A stretch of 64,000 nt of DNA, taken from the NCBI RefSeq assembly GCF_030445035.2, contig NC_080685.1, positions 114,673,118 to 114,737,117 of the forward strand. The letters run 5' to 3'. Below the pieces are notes generated by a model, which saw nothing but the letters and a program-made list of their open reading frames with translations, was not told the DNA's origin and made no database searches. Positions 1 through 12,432 of this stretch are shown piece by piece (the stretch's first letter is position 1; each line of letters opens with the position of its first letter). A program made the translations under genes and the position numbers. Origin of the DNA: Dasypus novemcinctus (taxonomy: Eukaryota; Chordata; Mammalia; Cingulata; Dasypodidae).

Positions 1-1899
1 TGGAGAGGATTAGTCTATAAGATATAATTGAAACTCTATTGCACAGAAGTGAGAGCTGCACATGGGACACTCCCTCCTGGGGTGTGTGGAGCCGTGGAAC
101 CAGCGCTGCTGCCGTGCTTTTTGGAGGCTCTGTGGTACTGGGGAATTCACAAGCCCTGGGCGGGCTGTTAGGGGGTTGACAGGACGGGATGTCTTTGCAG
201 ACCAATTTGGGGAGACAAACAGGGGTTTTGTTGCAAAGCAGGGAATTTTTGTTTGTGTACACAAGTAATAGCTCTTCTACCTGGAGCCCCGCCCCCCCAA
301 GCCTGGCTGCCGATCTGCAGCAGACTTAGATTGCTGGCAATAAAGGGACATAACCAGAGGCTGTTACAGGGTGTAGCGGGGAGGGGGGGGAACACATCTG
401 GAAGCCGATTGGGGGAATATTTTGTGAAGCTTGCGAATTTCAGTTTTGGATTCTGTTGTCAGTATTTCTGGCTGGAGCCCCACCCCTGGGCCTGGCTTCT
501 GATTTGCGTCATTAAATTGGATGCAGTGTAGAGGTGCCCTCAGGTGGCCATTCCAGGGGCTTACAGGGTGGGAGGTGTCCTGAAGTCGAATTGATGATAC
601 ATCCACAGAATAGACCCCAGTGAGTGAGTGAATTGTGGGGTTCAGACACATAAAATAGAGTTTGCAGATCTGACTTCCCCCATAGGGCTGGCACCCAGCT
701 GCAGGGATCCCTGAAGGCTGTGTTACCCTGTGGTGCTCCCACGCTCCCTGTTGACCAGATTTGAGGTTGCCAGGTCTGAGTCCCCTAAACCCTGGTGGCC
801 CACACCCCAGAGACTCACACCTCTTGAGTCTTCAATATCTCAGACTTTCCATCCCTGAATCTATCATGCCCTGAGGTCCATCTGAGGTCCTTGAATGTCC
901 TAGCCCTCAACATTTGCATTTTTTATTTTTTGTTTCATTTTGTTTTGTTTTTATTTTCATTTTATCTTATTTTTTATTTATTTTTTTAAATGTCCTGATG
1001 GCTAACATTGCATTATCCCCTAGTCTTTTCTCCCAGTGTATCCCCCAAAGTCTTTTTTTTTTTTTTCAGTTATTTAGGGTTTGTTGTTGTTGTTGTTGTT
1101 CCTGTTCTGGTTGGTGTATATCTTTTTTTTCTTTTCCCTACCTGTTTCCTGCACTTTACCCACACCCTTGTTCTTTCTTCTTTTCTTCTCTTTTTTTTTT
1201 TCTGTTTTTTTCTCTCTCTCTTGTCCCTCATTTTCTTCTTATTTTATCTTAATTATACAATAGGTGCTGCAGGGAACACCTCACATTTGCTGGGTTTCCT
1301 CATCCTCCACTGCCTCATTTCTGTGTGAATTGATTTTGGCTATCTTCACTATCCCCTTTCCCCTACATCTTGATATCCTCCATCATCTACTGTCTCTCCT
1401 ATATTCCACCTCCCTTACTTTGATCCACAAAGCATCTAACTCTTAATTTCTAATACCTTTGTTTTGTTTTTGGTCTGTTATCCACTCTTGAAACTATTAC
1501 CTTTCTTTTCTCTTTCCCTCTCTCATGAAAATACTAGCTTTTTAATTCATACCATATTCCTTCCATATTCAGTCGACTACCTCATTATAGGTACTCTACC
1601 TACTGCTATAACTCTACACAACTTACATGAATCTAATATCCATCCTCCCAGATCTCATATTGTTGCTCCATTAACATTTATCACCAATACTACTTTACAC
1701 ATTTCCTTGCTTATACAATTGCCTTTCCCTGGCCCTAATACTTTCCTTTAAAGTGAACTCAACCAGCAATAAGAAATTAGAATAAGAAGAACAAAGTGAC
1801 AAAGAGAAGATATAACACTTACACAAAAAAAAGAATAGCTAATTAATCCCCAAGACTAGACAAAGAAACTAAGGAACTGATTAAACATGTCAAGATAAA
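1..1899 (+). promoter_or_regulatory. L1-A 5' UTR (internal promoter region, 5' tip missing)
   Basis: This stretch aligns along its length with 50968-52879, the 5' UTR of L1-C. It has a moderately GC-rich first 800 bp and a strongly pyrimidine-rich sense segment at about 900-1250, including a GTT repeat near 1081-1100. A C/T-rich, AT-rich stretch then leads up to ORF1. L1 5' UTRs generally carry an internal RNA polymerase II promoter; that role is inferred here from position. The open frames at 914-1328 are leucine/phenylalanine-rich readings of the pyrimidine tract and are not taken as genes. Confidence 0.75.
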
Positions 1900-2876
1900 A
1901 TGATGACCAGACAGCAACAAAAATCTACAAACCAAACCAGTAATCAGGAAAACATGGCTGAATCCAATCAACAAACTAAAAATCAGGAAGGGGAGTAGAA
2001 CTTTGCACAAGTAATGAAAGATTTAAGGAACATTTATCACTGACAAATTTAATGAAGTAAAGGAAGAGGTTAACAACATGAAGACAACACTTGGAGGGGA
2101 GGGGAAATTGCAGACATACGCAAAAAGATAACAGATATGATGGGAATGAACACCACAGTTCAAGAAATCAAAAATACACTTGCAGCAAATATCAGCAGAC
2201 TAGGAGAGGCAGAGCAGAGAATCAGTGATGTGGAAGACAGTACATTGGAAATCAAACAGATAGAAGAATTGGTCAATAAAAAGATAGAAAAAATCCAGCT
2301 AGGACTTAGGGACCTGAATGATAATGCAAAACACTCAATCATACATATTATAGGCATTCCAGAAGGAGAAGAGAAGGGAAAGATGTCATAGGAGTGTTGC
2401 AGGAAATAATGGCTGAAAACTTCCCAAATCTTCTGGAAGAGACAGAAGTACATATCCAAGAAGCACAGTGTACCCCAATCATCATAAACCGCAACAGGCC
2501 CACCCCAAGACATATACTTGTCAAATTATCCAATGCTCAAGACAAAGAGAAAATTCTAAGAGCAGCAAGAGAAAAGAAAACCATCACATACAAGGGAAGC
2601 TCCATAAGATTAAGTGCTGATTTCTCATCTGAAACCATGGAGGCAAGAAGGCAGTGGTATGATATAGTCAAGGTACTAAAGGAAAAAAATTTCCAACCAA
2701 GAACACTCTATCCAGCTAAACTAGCATTCAAAAATGATGGAGAGTTCAAAATATTCACAGATAAACAGAAACTGAAAGAGTATGCCAACAAGAAATCTCC
2801 CCTTCAAGAAATTCTAAAGGGAGTTCTGCAGGAAGAAAGGAAAAAACAGGACAGTCAGAGTTGGAGGAGACTGTAA
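1900..2876 (+). pseudogene. L1-A ORF1 (ORF1p RNA-binding protein), broken
   Basis: ORF1p is the L1 nucleic-acid chaperone: a trimeric coiled coil, then an RRM-like domain and a C-terminal domain that coat L1 RNA. The start is the ATG pair at 1900/1903, as in the host L1 at 50531. Frame 1 stops at TAG 1996-1998, and extra bases follow near 2030 and 2100. The frame is readable again at 2137-2391 (coiled coil and RRM entry, ending near IIGIPEGEEKGK). A one-base loss near 2385 shifts it, and the rest reads at 2394-2876 with the C-terminal motif RHILVKLSNAQDKEKILRAA. At least one nonsense and two or three frameshifts make it dead. Identification rests on clear alignment with the 305-codon ORF1 of L1-C. 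Confidence 0.9.
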
Positions 2877-2950
2877 GAGCAACAAAAAAGACAAAAAGAA
2901 AAGGGGAAAAAAAGCAAACAAAAAATAACAAACAGAAGTCCAATCAAAAT

Positions 2951-5900
2951 ATGGCTAACACAAATAATTCCTTGAAAGTAATAATACTGAATGTCAACAG
3001 ATTAAACTCACCTATCAAAAGATTCAGACTGAGACATCTATATGCTGTCTACAAGAGACACATCTTAGATCCAGAGACTCATGGAGGTTGAAAGTGAATG
3101 GCTGGAAAACAATCATACAAGCAAACAATAACCAAAAAAAGGCAGGAGTAGCTATATTAATATCAGACAAAATAGACTTTAAATGTGAAACAATTGTGAG
3201 AGACAAAGAAGGTTACTACATTTTAGTGAAAGGGATAATCTGTCAAGAAGATCAAACAATCATAAATATCTATGCTCCTAACAAGGGTGCCTCTAAATAC
3301 GTGTGGCAAACGCTGGAAAAACTAAGTGAAAGAATAGATGCATCTACAATTATAGTGGGGAATTTTAATACACCACTATCAACTCTGGACAGAACATCTC
3401 AAAAGAGAATCACTAAAGAAACAAAACATTTGAACAGTATATTAGAGGAGCTGGATCTAATAGACATATATAGATCATTACACCCAAACACAGCAGGATA
3501 TACATTTTTCTCAAGGGCACATGGATCATTCTCCAAGATAGACCATATGCCAGGCCACAAAGAAAGGCTTAATGAATTCAGAAAGATTGAAATCATACAA
3601 AATAATATCTCTGACCACAGTGGAGTGAAGCTGGAAATTTGCAAGGGTCAGAGGCCAAGATTTCACACCATGATTAGGAAATTAAACAGCACACTCTTAG
3701 AAAAACAGTGGGTCACAGAGGAAATCTCAAAAGAAATCAACGACTACCTTGAAACAAATGATAATGATAACACAACATACCAAAATTTATGGGATGCAGC
3801 AAAAGCAGTACTGAGAGGGAAATTTATAGCCATAAATTCATATATCAAAAAAGAAGAAAGAGCAAAAATTGAAGAACTAACTGCATATTTGGAGGACTTA
3901 GGAAAAAAAACAACAAAGTAATCCAGCAGGAAGAAGAAGGAAGGAAATAACAAAGATAAGAGCAGAACTAAATGAAATAGAAAATAAGAAAGCACTTGAA
4001 AAGATAAACAAGACCAAGAGCTGGTTTTTTGAGAAGATCAACAAAATTGACAAACCTTTAGTGAGACTAACAAAGAAAAAAAAGAGAGAAGCTGCAAATA
4101 CACAAAATAAGAACTGAGAACGGAGATATCACCACTGACCCCACAGAAATAAAGCCTATCATAAGAGGATACTTTGAAAAACTATACTCCAACAAAAATG
4201 ACAATTCAGAGGAAATGGACAAATTCCTAGAAACATATAAACAGCCCATATTGATGAAAGAAGAAATGGATGATCTCAACAAACCAATCACAGGTAAAGA
4301 GATAGAATCCATCATTAAAAACCTCCAAACTAAGAAGAGCCCAGGGCCAGACAGCTTCACAGGTGAATTCTACAAAACATTCCCGGAAGAACTAACACCA
4401 ATCCTGCTGAAACTATTCTAAAAAATCGAAACAGAAGGAACATTGCTGAACTCCTCCTATGATGCCAACATTACCCTAGTACCAAAGCCAAACAAAGACA
4501 CCACAAGAAAGGAAAATTACAGACCTATTTCTCAAATGAACCTAGACGCAAAAATACTTAACAAAATACTTGCTAATCGTATTCAACAACAAATTAAATG
4601 AATTATACACAAAGAACAAGTGGGATTCATTCCAGGTATGCAAGGATGGTTCAACATAAGAAAATCAATCAATGTAATACACCATATAAACAGACTGAAG
4701 AAAAAAAATCACATGATTATATCTATAGATGCAGAAAAAGCATTTGACAAAAGACAGCACATTTTCTTGATAAAAACACTCCAAAAGATCAGAACACAAG
4801 GAAATTTTTTGAACATGATAAAGAGTATATATGAAAAACCTACAGCCAACATTGTTTACAGTGGAGAAATCCTAAAATCCTTCCCTCTAAACTCAGAAAC
4901 ATGACAAGGATGCCCATTGTCTCCCCTTCTATTTAACATTGTCTTAGAAGTACTTCCTCAAGCACTAGGCAAGAATCAGATATAAAAGGCATTCAAATTA
5001 GAAAGGAAGAAGTCAAAATTTCATTATTTGCAGATGACATGATCCTATACATAGAAAACCCTGAGAGATCTACAACAAACCTTCTAGAACTCATAAATGA
5101 GTTTAGTAAAGTCGCAGGTTATAAGATCAATGTGCACAGACCAGTAGCATTTCTGTACACCAATAATGAGCAAGATCAGGAGGAAATCAAGAAACAAATA
5201 CCATTAACAATAGTAAATAAAAAAATCAAATAGGAATAAATTTAACTAAAGATGTAAAAAATGTATACACTGAAAACTATGCAAGACTGTTCAAGGAAAT
5301 CAAAGAAGACCTAAATAAATGGAAGAATATTCCTTGTTCATGGATAGGAAGAATAAATATTATTAAGATGTCTATCCTACCAAAACTGATCTACACATTC
5401 AATGCAATCCCAATAAAAATCAACACAGCCTTCTTTATGAAACTAGAAAAACTAACTATGAAATTTATTTGGAAAGGAAAGAGACCCCGAATAGCCAAAG
5501 ACATATTGAAAAAGAAAAACGAAATTGGAGGAATCACACTACCTGACTTCAAAACATACTACAAAGCTACAGTAGTGAAAAGAGCATGGTATTGGCATAA
5601 GGAGAGACACACAGACCAATGGAATCGAATTGAAAGGTCTGATATAGAACCTCATATATATAGCCATATACTATTCGATAAAGCCACCAAACCCTCTCAA
5701 CTGGGAGAGAATGGCCTATTCAACAAATGGTGCCTGGAGAACTGGATAGCCATATGTATCTCACACTTTATACAAAGATCAACTCAAGATGGAACAAAGA
5801 CCTAAATATAAGAGTCAAGACCAAAAAGACCTTGGAAAGCAGTGTAGGGAAACATCTACAGGACCTTGTAATAGGAAATGGCTTCATGAATATCACACCA

Positions 5901-6722
5901 AAAGCACGAGCATCAAAAGAACTAATAGATAAATGGGACTTCCTCAAAATTAAAGCCTTCTGCACCTCAAAGGCGTGTGTCAAGAAAGTAAAAAGGGAAC
6001 TCACAAAATGGAAGACAATATTTGGCAACCATATATCTGATAAGAGACTTATAACTTGCATAGATAAAGAACTCCTATATCTTGAAAATAAAAAGATAAA
6101 CAGCCCATTTAAAAAATGGGAAAAAGATTTAAACAGACACTTCTCCAAAGAAGAAATACAAATGGCTAAAAAGCACATGAAAAAATGCTCCAAATCTCTA
6201 GCTATCAGGGAAATGCAAATCAAAACTACAATGAGATACCATCTTACACCCATAAGATTGGCAGCTATGAAAAAAACAGAAGAATACAAATGCTGGAGAG
6301 GATGTGAAGAAATGGGAACACTCATCCACTCCTGGTGGGAATGCAGAAGGATCCAACCATTCTGGAGGACAGTTTGGCAGTTTCTCAAAAAACTAAACAC
6401 AGATTTGCCATATGACCCAGCAATACCACTGCTGGGTATATACCCAGCAGATCTGAAAACAAGGACACAAACCGATATATGCACACCAATGTTCATAGCA
6501 GCATTGTTCACTATCGCCAAAAGTTGGAATTGACCCAAATGTCCATTAACAAATGAGTGGATCAATAAAATGTTGTATATACATACAATGGAATACTACT
6601 CGGCTTTAAGAACAAATACATTACAAACACACCTGATAACATGGATGAATCTTGAGAACCTTATGTTGAGTGAATCAACCCAGGCATTGAAGTACAAATA
6701 CTACATGACCTCAATGATATGA
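2951..6722 (+). pseudogene. L1-A ORF2 (endonuclease-reverse transcriptase), broken
   Basis: ORF2p carries an AP-like endonuclease, a reverse transcriptase and a C-terminal Cys motif, and drives target-primed reverse transcription. The start ATGGCTAAC matches that of L1-C. About 24 bp are missing near 3030 relative to L1-C. The endonuclease reads in 3088-3921, where the expected metal-binding Asp of the GDFN motif is Asn (codon 3361-3363, giving GNFN). RT blocks follow in several frames: the [11 protein letters not shown] motif near 4710-4750 and FADDM near 5028-5042. The C-terminal CWRGCEEMGTLIHSWWEC motif (CX3CX7HX4C) lies at about 6292-6345. A TGA at 6531-6533 removes the last 60 or so codons relative to L1-C. 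Frameshifts and stops throughout make this a decayed copy. Confidence 0.9.
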
Positions 6723-9484
6723 AATAAGCAAGCTGCCTCAGAGAGCTAGAGACTGGAATATAGGCTTACAGGAAATCAGGGGGTGGAGGAAGGATGTGAG
6801 CCGATGTCTGCAGGGGTGGAATCTGTGATGAGCTGGCGGTAAGTATGAGCACAAAGAAGAGCTAAAATGGGGGCAAGGGATTGCCTTGGGGGGGGCTTTG
6901 TGGGTTTGAGGGGGGCTGGGGATGGGCAGATGGGTAATAGTGTCCAAAAAATTGGGGGGAGGGAGGGGCAACATACGAACATAGGAGAGTGTCAGGTGTT
7001 GGTTGAAAGTAAATTGCTGAGAAAATCGTATCAAAATATAATTAAGGGGGTTACCTGTTTAGGATGCTCAGAGGGGATGGTCTGACATGGGATGGACTCC
7101 TGGGGAATGTCTGAATGATCATTTTGCCAGGGTGGGTTGTACCATTGGATAGAGACCCAAGTAGTGAGAGTGGGGGTAGACCCACATCCTGGGGAGGACT
7201 AATGCCATCAAAAAAGAGGGAACTGTATCTCTCGAGAGAAAGCATGGCTCCCAGGGCATTAGGGCAGTTGAGCAAGTCAGGCCCTGAACACTGTTGCAAG
7301 TATCTCTGGATGTCGCTCCTCGGGAAATGGAGATTGGCTGTCGCTGTGGACCCCAAGGGGAGGGGGAAATGGATGTTAAATGGACGGAACCAAGGTAAAT
7401 GTGGGGGTAAGAGAGGAGTTTCATGAGCATACACAAGGATGGATATAAAACATGTAATATTACACCAAAAACATATAGGGGACGACAGACTAATAATGTA
7501 AACCATAATGTAAAACATAGGATAACTAAAAATTTAGAAAACTGTATATCCTAAAGTATGGACCACAATGTAAGCACAGATGTCACCTTGTTTGAAAGCT
7601 ATTGTCTCAGAGTCTGTACATCAGTTTAAGTAAATATGATATGAATAAGTTATAAGGATATCACTGTGGAAGGGAAAAGGTTTTATGGTGGATGTGTGGG
7701 AGTACTGATATTGTATATGTGAATTACTGTGATCTAAGGCTCTTGTGAAGAGAAGCTCAATAATTAGGAAAAAAGGAAAAAGATAGGATGTAGAATTTTT
7801 CCAAATCAATACGTATTCTATATCTAACCTTTAAACCCATTGCTATATTCCACTTTACTAGTAAGGGAACCTGACATTAGGAAGTTTTGGATCACAGAGT
7901 GGTTCAGCAATGGCAGTGGAGGAATACTGGTATAGGATGTTATTAACAGGTGATATATGGTTGACAGGGAGTTATACAGGGCATGTGTCCAGGGTGCATG
8001 GTAATGTTTGGATATACTCATAGTGGAAACAATTAAAAACAACAGCTAGGGGGGTACTGGGTTCCTGGCCAGGGGTGCTCTGTCATGGTCCCTAGGGGAG
8101 CAGCAGCATTCCCCCAGGTTCAATGGTAAGGACCAGGAAGGAATGAGGGTCCAACAGTGAGCCCCTGACACTAATGACTATGCTTGTCAGCCTATATGCC
8201 TGAAATAAGAACAAGGTCTGGAGCAGCACTGTGCCTAGGAGTTCCCTCCTGACAGCCTTCATGTTACTCAAATGTGGCTAGTCTCAAAGCCAAACTCAGC
8301 ATGTAAATGCAATGCATTCCCCCCAGCGTGGGACAAGACACCCGGGGATGAGCCTCCCTGGCACCGAGGGATCACTACCAAGTACCAGCCGATGATGCAA
8401 CTAGAAAATGACCTTGAATTAAAGGTTCAACGCAGATCAGCAGAATATCCCTGTCTACATATAATAACAGGAGTTTAAAATGCTGTTTGACCTAATGTAA
8501 GGGGGAAATGGAAAGGAGAAATGAGTTTATATGGCTATGAATCTCTAAAAAAGAGTCTGGAGGTTGTCAGAAGGATTGCCCTTATGCACACCTGAGCAGA
8601 GTCTCAGAGACAGATAAAGTAGATACAACCCCAGATATTTTTTCTTTTGAGGGCTAAAGAGACCCACGGGTTCTATGGTCATGGCAGATGGGGTTCACTG
8701 CCATGTCAGTTGGCCCTTCTTTGGAGCTGGTGTTTCTGCGTGATGGAGCTGGACACAGATGGGATCTCTTTCCACAAGACTTTCATGCTACTTTACTGGA
8801 ATTGTAGTGGGTGTTGGGGTTTAAGATATATCTAGGGGATTTGAATCTCTGGACTGACATTATGATAGTCAGGCCCTGAGCCTCAACAGACTTCAACTCC
8901 TACACTCTGATTTATTGGACTTACCCCACTCTGCTAACATGGAGTTGAAGAGGTCAACCACCATACCATGGAGCCTAGAGTGCCCACAACTGAAAGCAGG
9001 AGGATTGCATCCAGCATCCATGTGGAATCTAAGCCTCCTCTTGACATAGATGTCCAATGGACAGAACCAATCCAAGGTCCACAGAGAAAATGTGGCACTG
9101 GTGTGGGAAAAGTGGCCATGGTGGCTCCTGTGTGTGGGGAATTGGAGGAAGAGATGAGATGTGGAGGCATTTTTGGGACTTGGAGTTCTCCTGGGTGGTG
9201 CTTCAGGGACAATTACCGGACATTGTAGATCCTCCAAGGGCCCACTGGATAGAATGTGGGAGAGTATGTGCTATGAAGTGGACCACTGACCATGAGGCGC
9301 AGCAATGCCCAGAGATATACTTACCAAATGCAATGGATGTGTCATGATAATGGGAGAGAGTGTTGCTGTGGGGGGAGGGGTGGAGGAGGGGCGGTGGGGT
9401 TGAATGGGACCTCATATTTTTTGAAGGTAATATTTTTTAAAAATGAATTTAAAAATTTAAAAAAAAGAAAGAAAGAAAGAAAGC
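6723..9484 (+). other. L1-A 3' UTR, 2.76 kb, with G-rich tract and A-rich tail
   Basis: This non-coding 3' part aligns throughout with 58130-60890 of L1-C. Features are a G-rich run at about 6868-6975 with several runs of four or more G, and a terminal block ending near 9415 in a GGGTTGAATGGGACCTCAT-type sequence. Minus-strand copies of this terminal block occur at 18655-18893, 32068-33964 and 47951-48576. The tail is A-rich with GAAA repeats. G-rich 3' UTR tracts are known in other mammalian L1 families; the length here is unusual. Confidence 0.85.
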
Positions 9485-10640
9485 AATCTGTAGTCTCCCT
9501 GAGCCCAACAGCCACCGGAAGCTGCCAGTTCCTCAGTGCGGCAGGATTCTGCCACAGTTGTATCCCCAATTTTGGGGTCCTCACGTGCCCTTTATATGAA
9601 GCCACAAAGGGGAAGATTATGATTCCCTGCTCTGGGAAAGCCCACAGAAAAATGCTTTCATTGCTCTCAAACAAGCTCTAATGGAAGCACTGAGCCTCAG
9701 GCTTCCAGATCTCAGTAAACCATTCTACCTCTGTGTGCACAACTGCCAAATGATCACAGTAGGGGCACTCACTCAATACCTCAGTTCCTGGCAAAGACCC
9801 ATAGCCTATCTATTCAAGCAACTGGATACTAGCCCAAAGACAGGCTCTCATGTCTGCAAGCTGTAGCAGCTGCAGTCATTTTTACACTAGAAGCTGTAAA
9901 ATTAACTCTTGGCAGCCTTTAATTGTCTGGGTTCTGCATGCAGTAATCATAATCTTAGAAGCCAAAGGAACACACCAGCTAACTAACAGCTGCCTGGTTA
10001 AATATCAAACCCCATTATGTGAAAATCCATCCCCTCAACTGGAACTTGTAAAAACCCTAAATCCTGCCACTCTACTACCCATGGAGCTGGGGTTTCTAGC
10101 CCATAACTGCCTGAAAACATCACAAGAAGTATGTTGCAGCAGGCCAGACCTCCAAGACCAGCCACTGGCAAATTCTGACATGGGGTTCTTCACAGATGGG
10201 AGTAGTTTTATGCAGGGCAGCAATCAGTGAGTGGGATATGCTCTGGTATCAGGAGACCCAGAGCCTCCTGGATAGCAAATCAGCACAGAAAGCCAAACTT
10301 ATTGCCCTCACCCAAGCCCTACAACTTGCAGCTGGAGCAAAGGTTAACATCAACACAGACTCCAAATATGCCTTCTTTACCCTGCATATGCACTGAGCCT
10401 TATACAAACAAAAAGGACTCATTAACTCAGGAGGAAAGAGCATTAAATATGGCACACAGATTCTGGAACTACTAGAAGCAGTTTGGGAACCTACCAAAGT
10501 GGCTGTAATGCACTGCAAGGAACACCAGACAAGCCACAGCCCTGTCACCCAGGGAAATCAGAGGGCAGATGCTGAAGCAAAAAGAGTGGCATGGGAAGGA
10601 TCCCTATCTAAAAACCTGGCCACTGCTCTCATTCCTTAAC
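9485..10640 (+). pseudogene. ERV pol fragment: RT connection and RNase H
   Basis: Pol joins reverse transcription with RNA removal by RNase H. The first readable part (9485-9866, two frames) resembles the segment after the RT palm, with the aromatic AAGFCHSCIPNFG stretch near 9538-9577. The RNase H start is seen at about 10180-10210 as FFTDGSSF, including the first catalytic Asp. A TDSKYAF motif with a later catalytic Asp lies at about 10355-10376. A TGA at 10228-10230 and frame changes between these motifs show decay. The end is set where RNase H similarity fades before the integrase. Confidence 0.8.
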
Positions 10641-10759
10641 CTTTTAATTATCAGAAACTCCAGTATACACTGCCTGCTCTTGTCCCACACCTCTGAATCA
10701 CCAAGAGCTGCAATACACTCAAGCCAAGAGATAGTGGATACTCTCTGAGGGTGGGATAA

Positions 10760-12330
10760 GGAGAAAATGGATGGTGGACATTGCCCGATCACACAATAGT
10801 TGTGCCACAAATATTAGCCACAACTTTAGTTCAACACTACCATGAGAAGACACACTTGGGAAAAACCCATCTTAAAGAAGACTTAGAAAGATTCTTCAGG
10901 TGGCGGACTTGGCCCAGTGGTGAGAGCGTCTGTCTACCACATGGGAGGTCTGCGGTTCAAACCCCGGGCCTCCTTGACCCGTGTGCAGCTGGCTGATGCA
11001 CAGTGCTGATGCACGCAAGGAGTGCCCTGCCATGCAGGGGTGTCCCCCGCATAGGGGAGCCCCATGCACAAGGAATGCAACCAGTAAGGAGAGCCACCCA
11101 GTGCGAAAGAAAGTGCAGCCTGCCTAAGAATGGTGCTGCCCACACAGAGAGCTGACACAACAAGATGATGCAACCAAAAGAAACACAGATTCCTGTGATG
11201 CTGACAACAGACGTGGACAAAGAAGATGCAGCGAATAGACACAGAGAACAGACAACCGGGGTGGGGGGGGGGAATAAATAAATAATAAATCTTTTTTTTT
11301 TAAAAAAAGGAAGATTCTTCTACATCCCAAGTCTAGCTGCTATCACCCATGCCATATGCCAGTGGTGCATCACAAGTGCAAAAATAAAACCTTTGGCAGG
11401 GGGCCTATGGGAGTCCCAGGAGTCCAAAGAATTGACAATATGCCTCTTGAAGATCTAGTAGTTGATTTCACTGAAATGCCACACTCTGGCAGTTATAAAT
11501 ATCTCCTAGTCCTTGTTTGCACCTTTTCTGGCTGGGTGGAAGCCTTTCCCACTTGAACAGAAAGAGCTGAAGAAGTAACCAAAGTTCTCAGGGAAATCAT
11601 TCCTAGATATGGGCTACCCCTCTCAATTGGCTCTAACAATGGACCCACCTTCGTCTCTGAAATCACTCAAAAATTGCCAAAGCACTGAGCACCTGATGGA
11701 AACTGCACACCTCTTCCCATCCTCAAAGCTCAGGAAAGTAGAGTGAATGAACCATACAATAAAGACTTATATTGCCAAGATTTGCCAAGAAACTGGGCCA
11801 AAATGGGTGCAAGTACTTCTGAGTCCTCTTTTCCAAGTTTGGGCAAGCCCACGCTGAAAGCCAAGCCCAACCTCCTTTGAAATCCTCTTTCAGAAACCAC
11901 CCCCTTAATCCAAAATATAGAAGAGGATCTCAGAGAAAGAGGAAACTTATCAATAGCTGAGCAAATGATCTGCTTATGAAAAACCTTACAAAACCTGCAA
12001 CACTAGGTCCAAGAAAGAGCCCCCATTAGCTTAAGCAACTACATACACCTGGAGAAGCCAGAAGATGCAGTCTGTGTCAAAGACTGGAAATCAGCTCCAC
12101 TAATCCCTCTATGGTGGGGACGCTATCTTGTCATTTTACCCACCCCCAGTGCAATTAAAGTAGCTGAAAGCACCCCATGGATACACCATAGCCGGGTCAA
12201 GCAAGCTGCCCCAGAGTCCTGGACCTGTATTCCAGATGCCCACAACTCAACCAAACTCATCTTGCAAAAGAACAAAACACCAAGCCCTGCTCCAGTCACA
12301 CCCCAGAAGGTGACTGGTCCATGCATGGCT
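10760..12330 (+). pseudogene. ERV integrase, split by a SINE and decayed
   Basis: Integrase inserts viral DNA. The N-terminal zinc-binding His pair is seen around 10830-10860 (HYHEKTHLGKTHL). The matching CxxC lies after the SINE at about 11353-11364 (ICQWC). The catalytic core is recognisable: VVDFTEMP with the first catalytic Asp at about 11460-11485, and then a motif near 11630-11645 in which the expected Asp before Asn-Gly-Pro is Asn. In-frame stops occur, for example after EAFPT at 11556. The C-terminal GRYLVILPTPSAIKV block at about 12118-12165 resembles the gammaretroviral integrase tail. Nothing functional remains. Confidence 0.8.
10898..11308 (+). mobile_element. DAS-type tRNA-derived SINE (copy A)
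   Basis: The head contains an A box (TTGGCCCAGTGG) and a B box (GGTTCAAACCC). These are followed by the family body and an A/T-rich tail with AATAAATAA units. The flanking target-site duplication is AAGATTCTTC, left at 10888-10897 and right at 11311-11320. The insertion lies inside the ERV integrase and dates after provirus formation. It contains the roughly 45 bp internal segment (about 11140-11190) that copy D lacks. Confidence 0.92.
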
Positions 12331-12432
12331 GAAGGTTGAGGATGGGACACCGAGCTCTGCTCCAATCACACCCCAGAAACTGATAGGTCTGTGTACAGTC
12401 AAAGAATAGGAATCCGTTTAATCCCAGTTACA

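Larger units (their letters stand above)
1..9484 (+). mobile_element. Near full-length L1 retrotransposon (L1-A), 5' end just outside window
   Basis: The element runs 5' UTR, ORF1, ORF2 and a long 3' UTR, ending in an A-rich tail with GAAA repeats at about 9460-9484. Base 1 aligns with about position 50968 of the complete copy L1-C, so only about 160 bp of the 5' end lie upstream of the window. The full element would be about 9.6 kb, long for a mammalian L1, mostly because the 3' UTR is 2.76 kb. Retroviral pol sequence begins directly after the tail, so the L1 probably inserted into that provirus; the left flank is not visible. Both ORFs are broken, so the copy cannot move by itself. Confidence 0.93.

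Noticed and set aside
914..1328. Overlapping leucine/phenylalanine-rich plus-strand frames up to 112 codons
   Set aside because: They are readings of the pyrimidine-rich tract of the L1 5' UTR and the frames are not conserved in L1-C.
5768..6565. 265-codon minus-strand frame
   Set aside because: It is antisense to the L1-A ORF2 C-terminal region and lacks any independent support.
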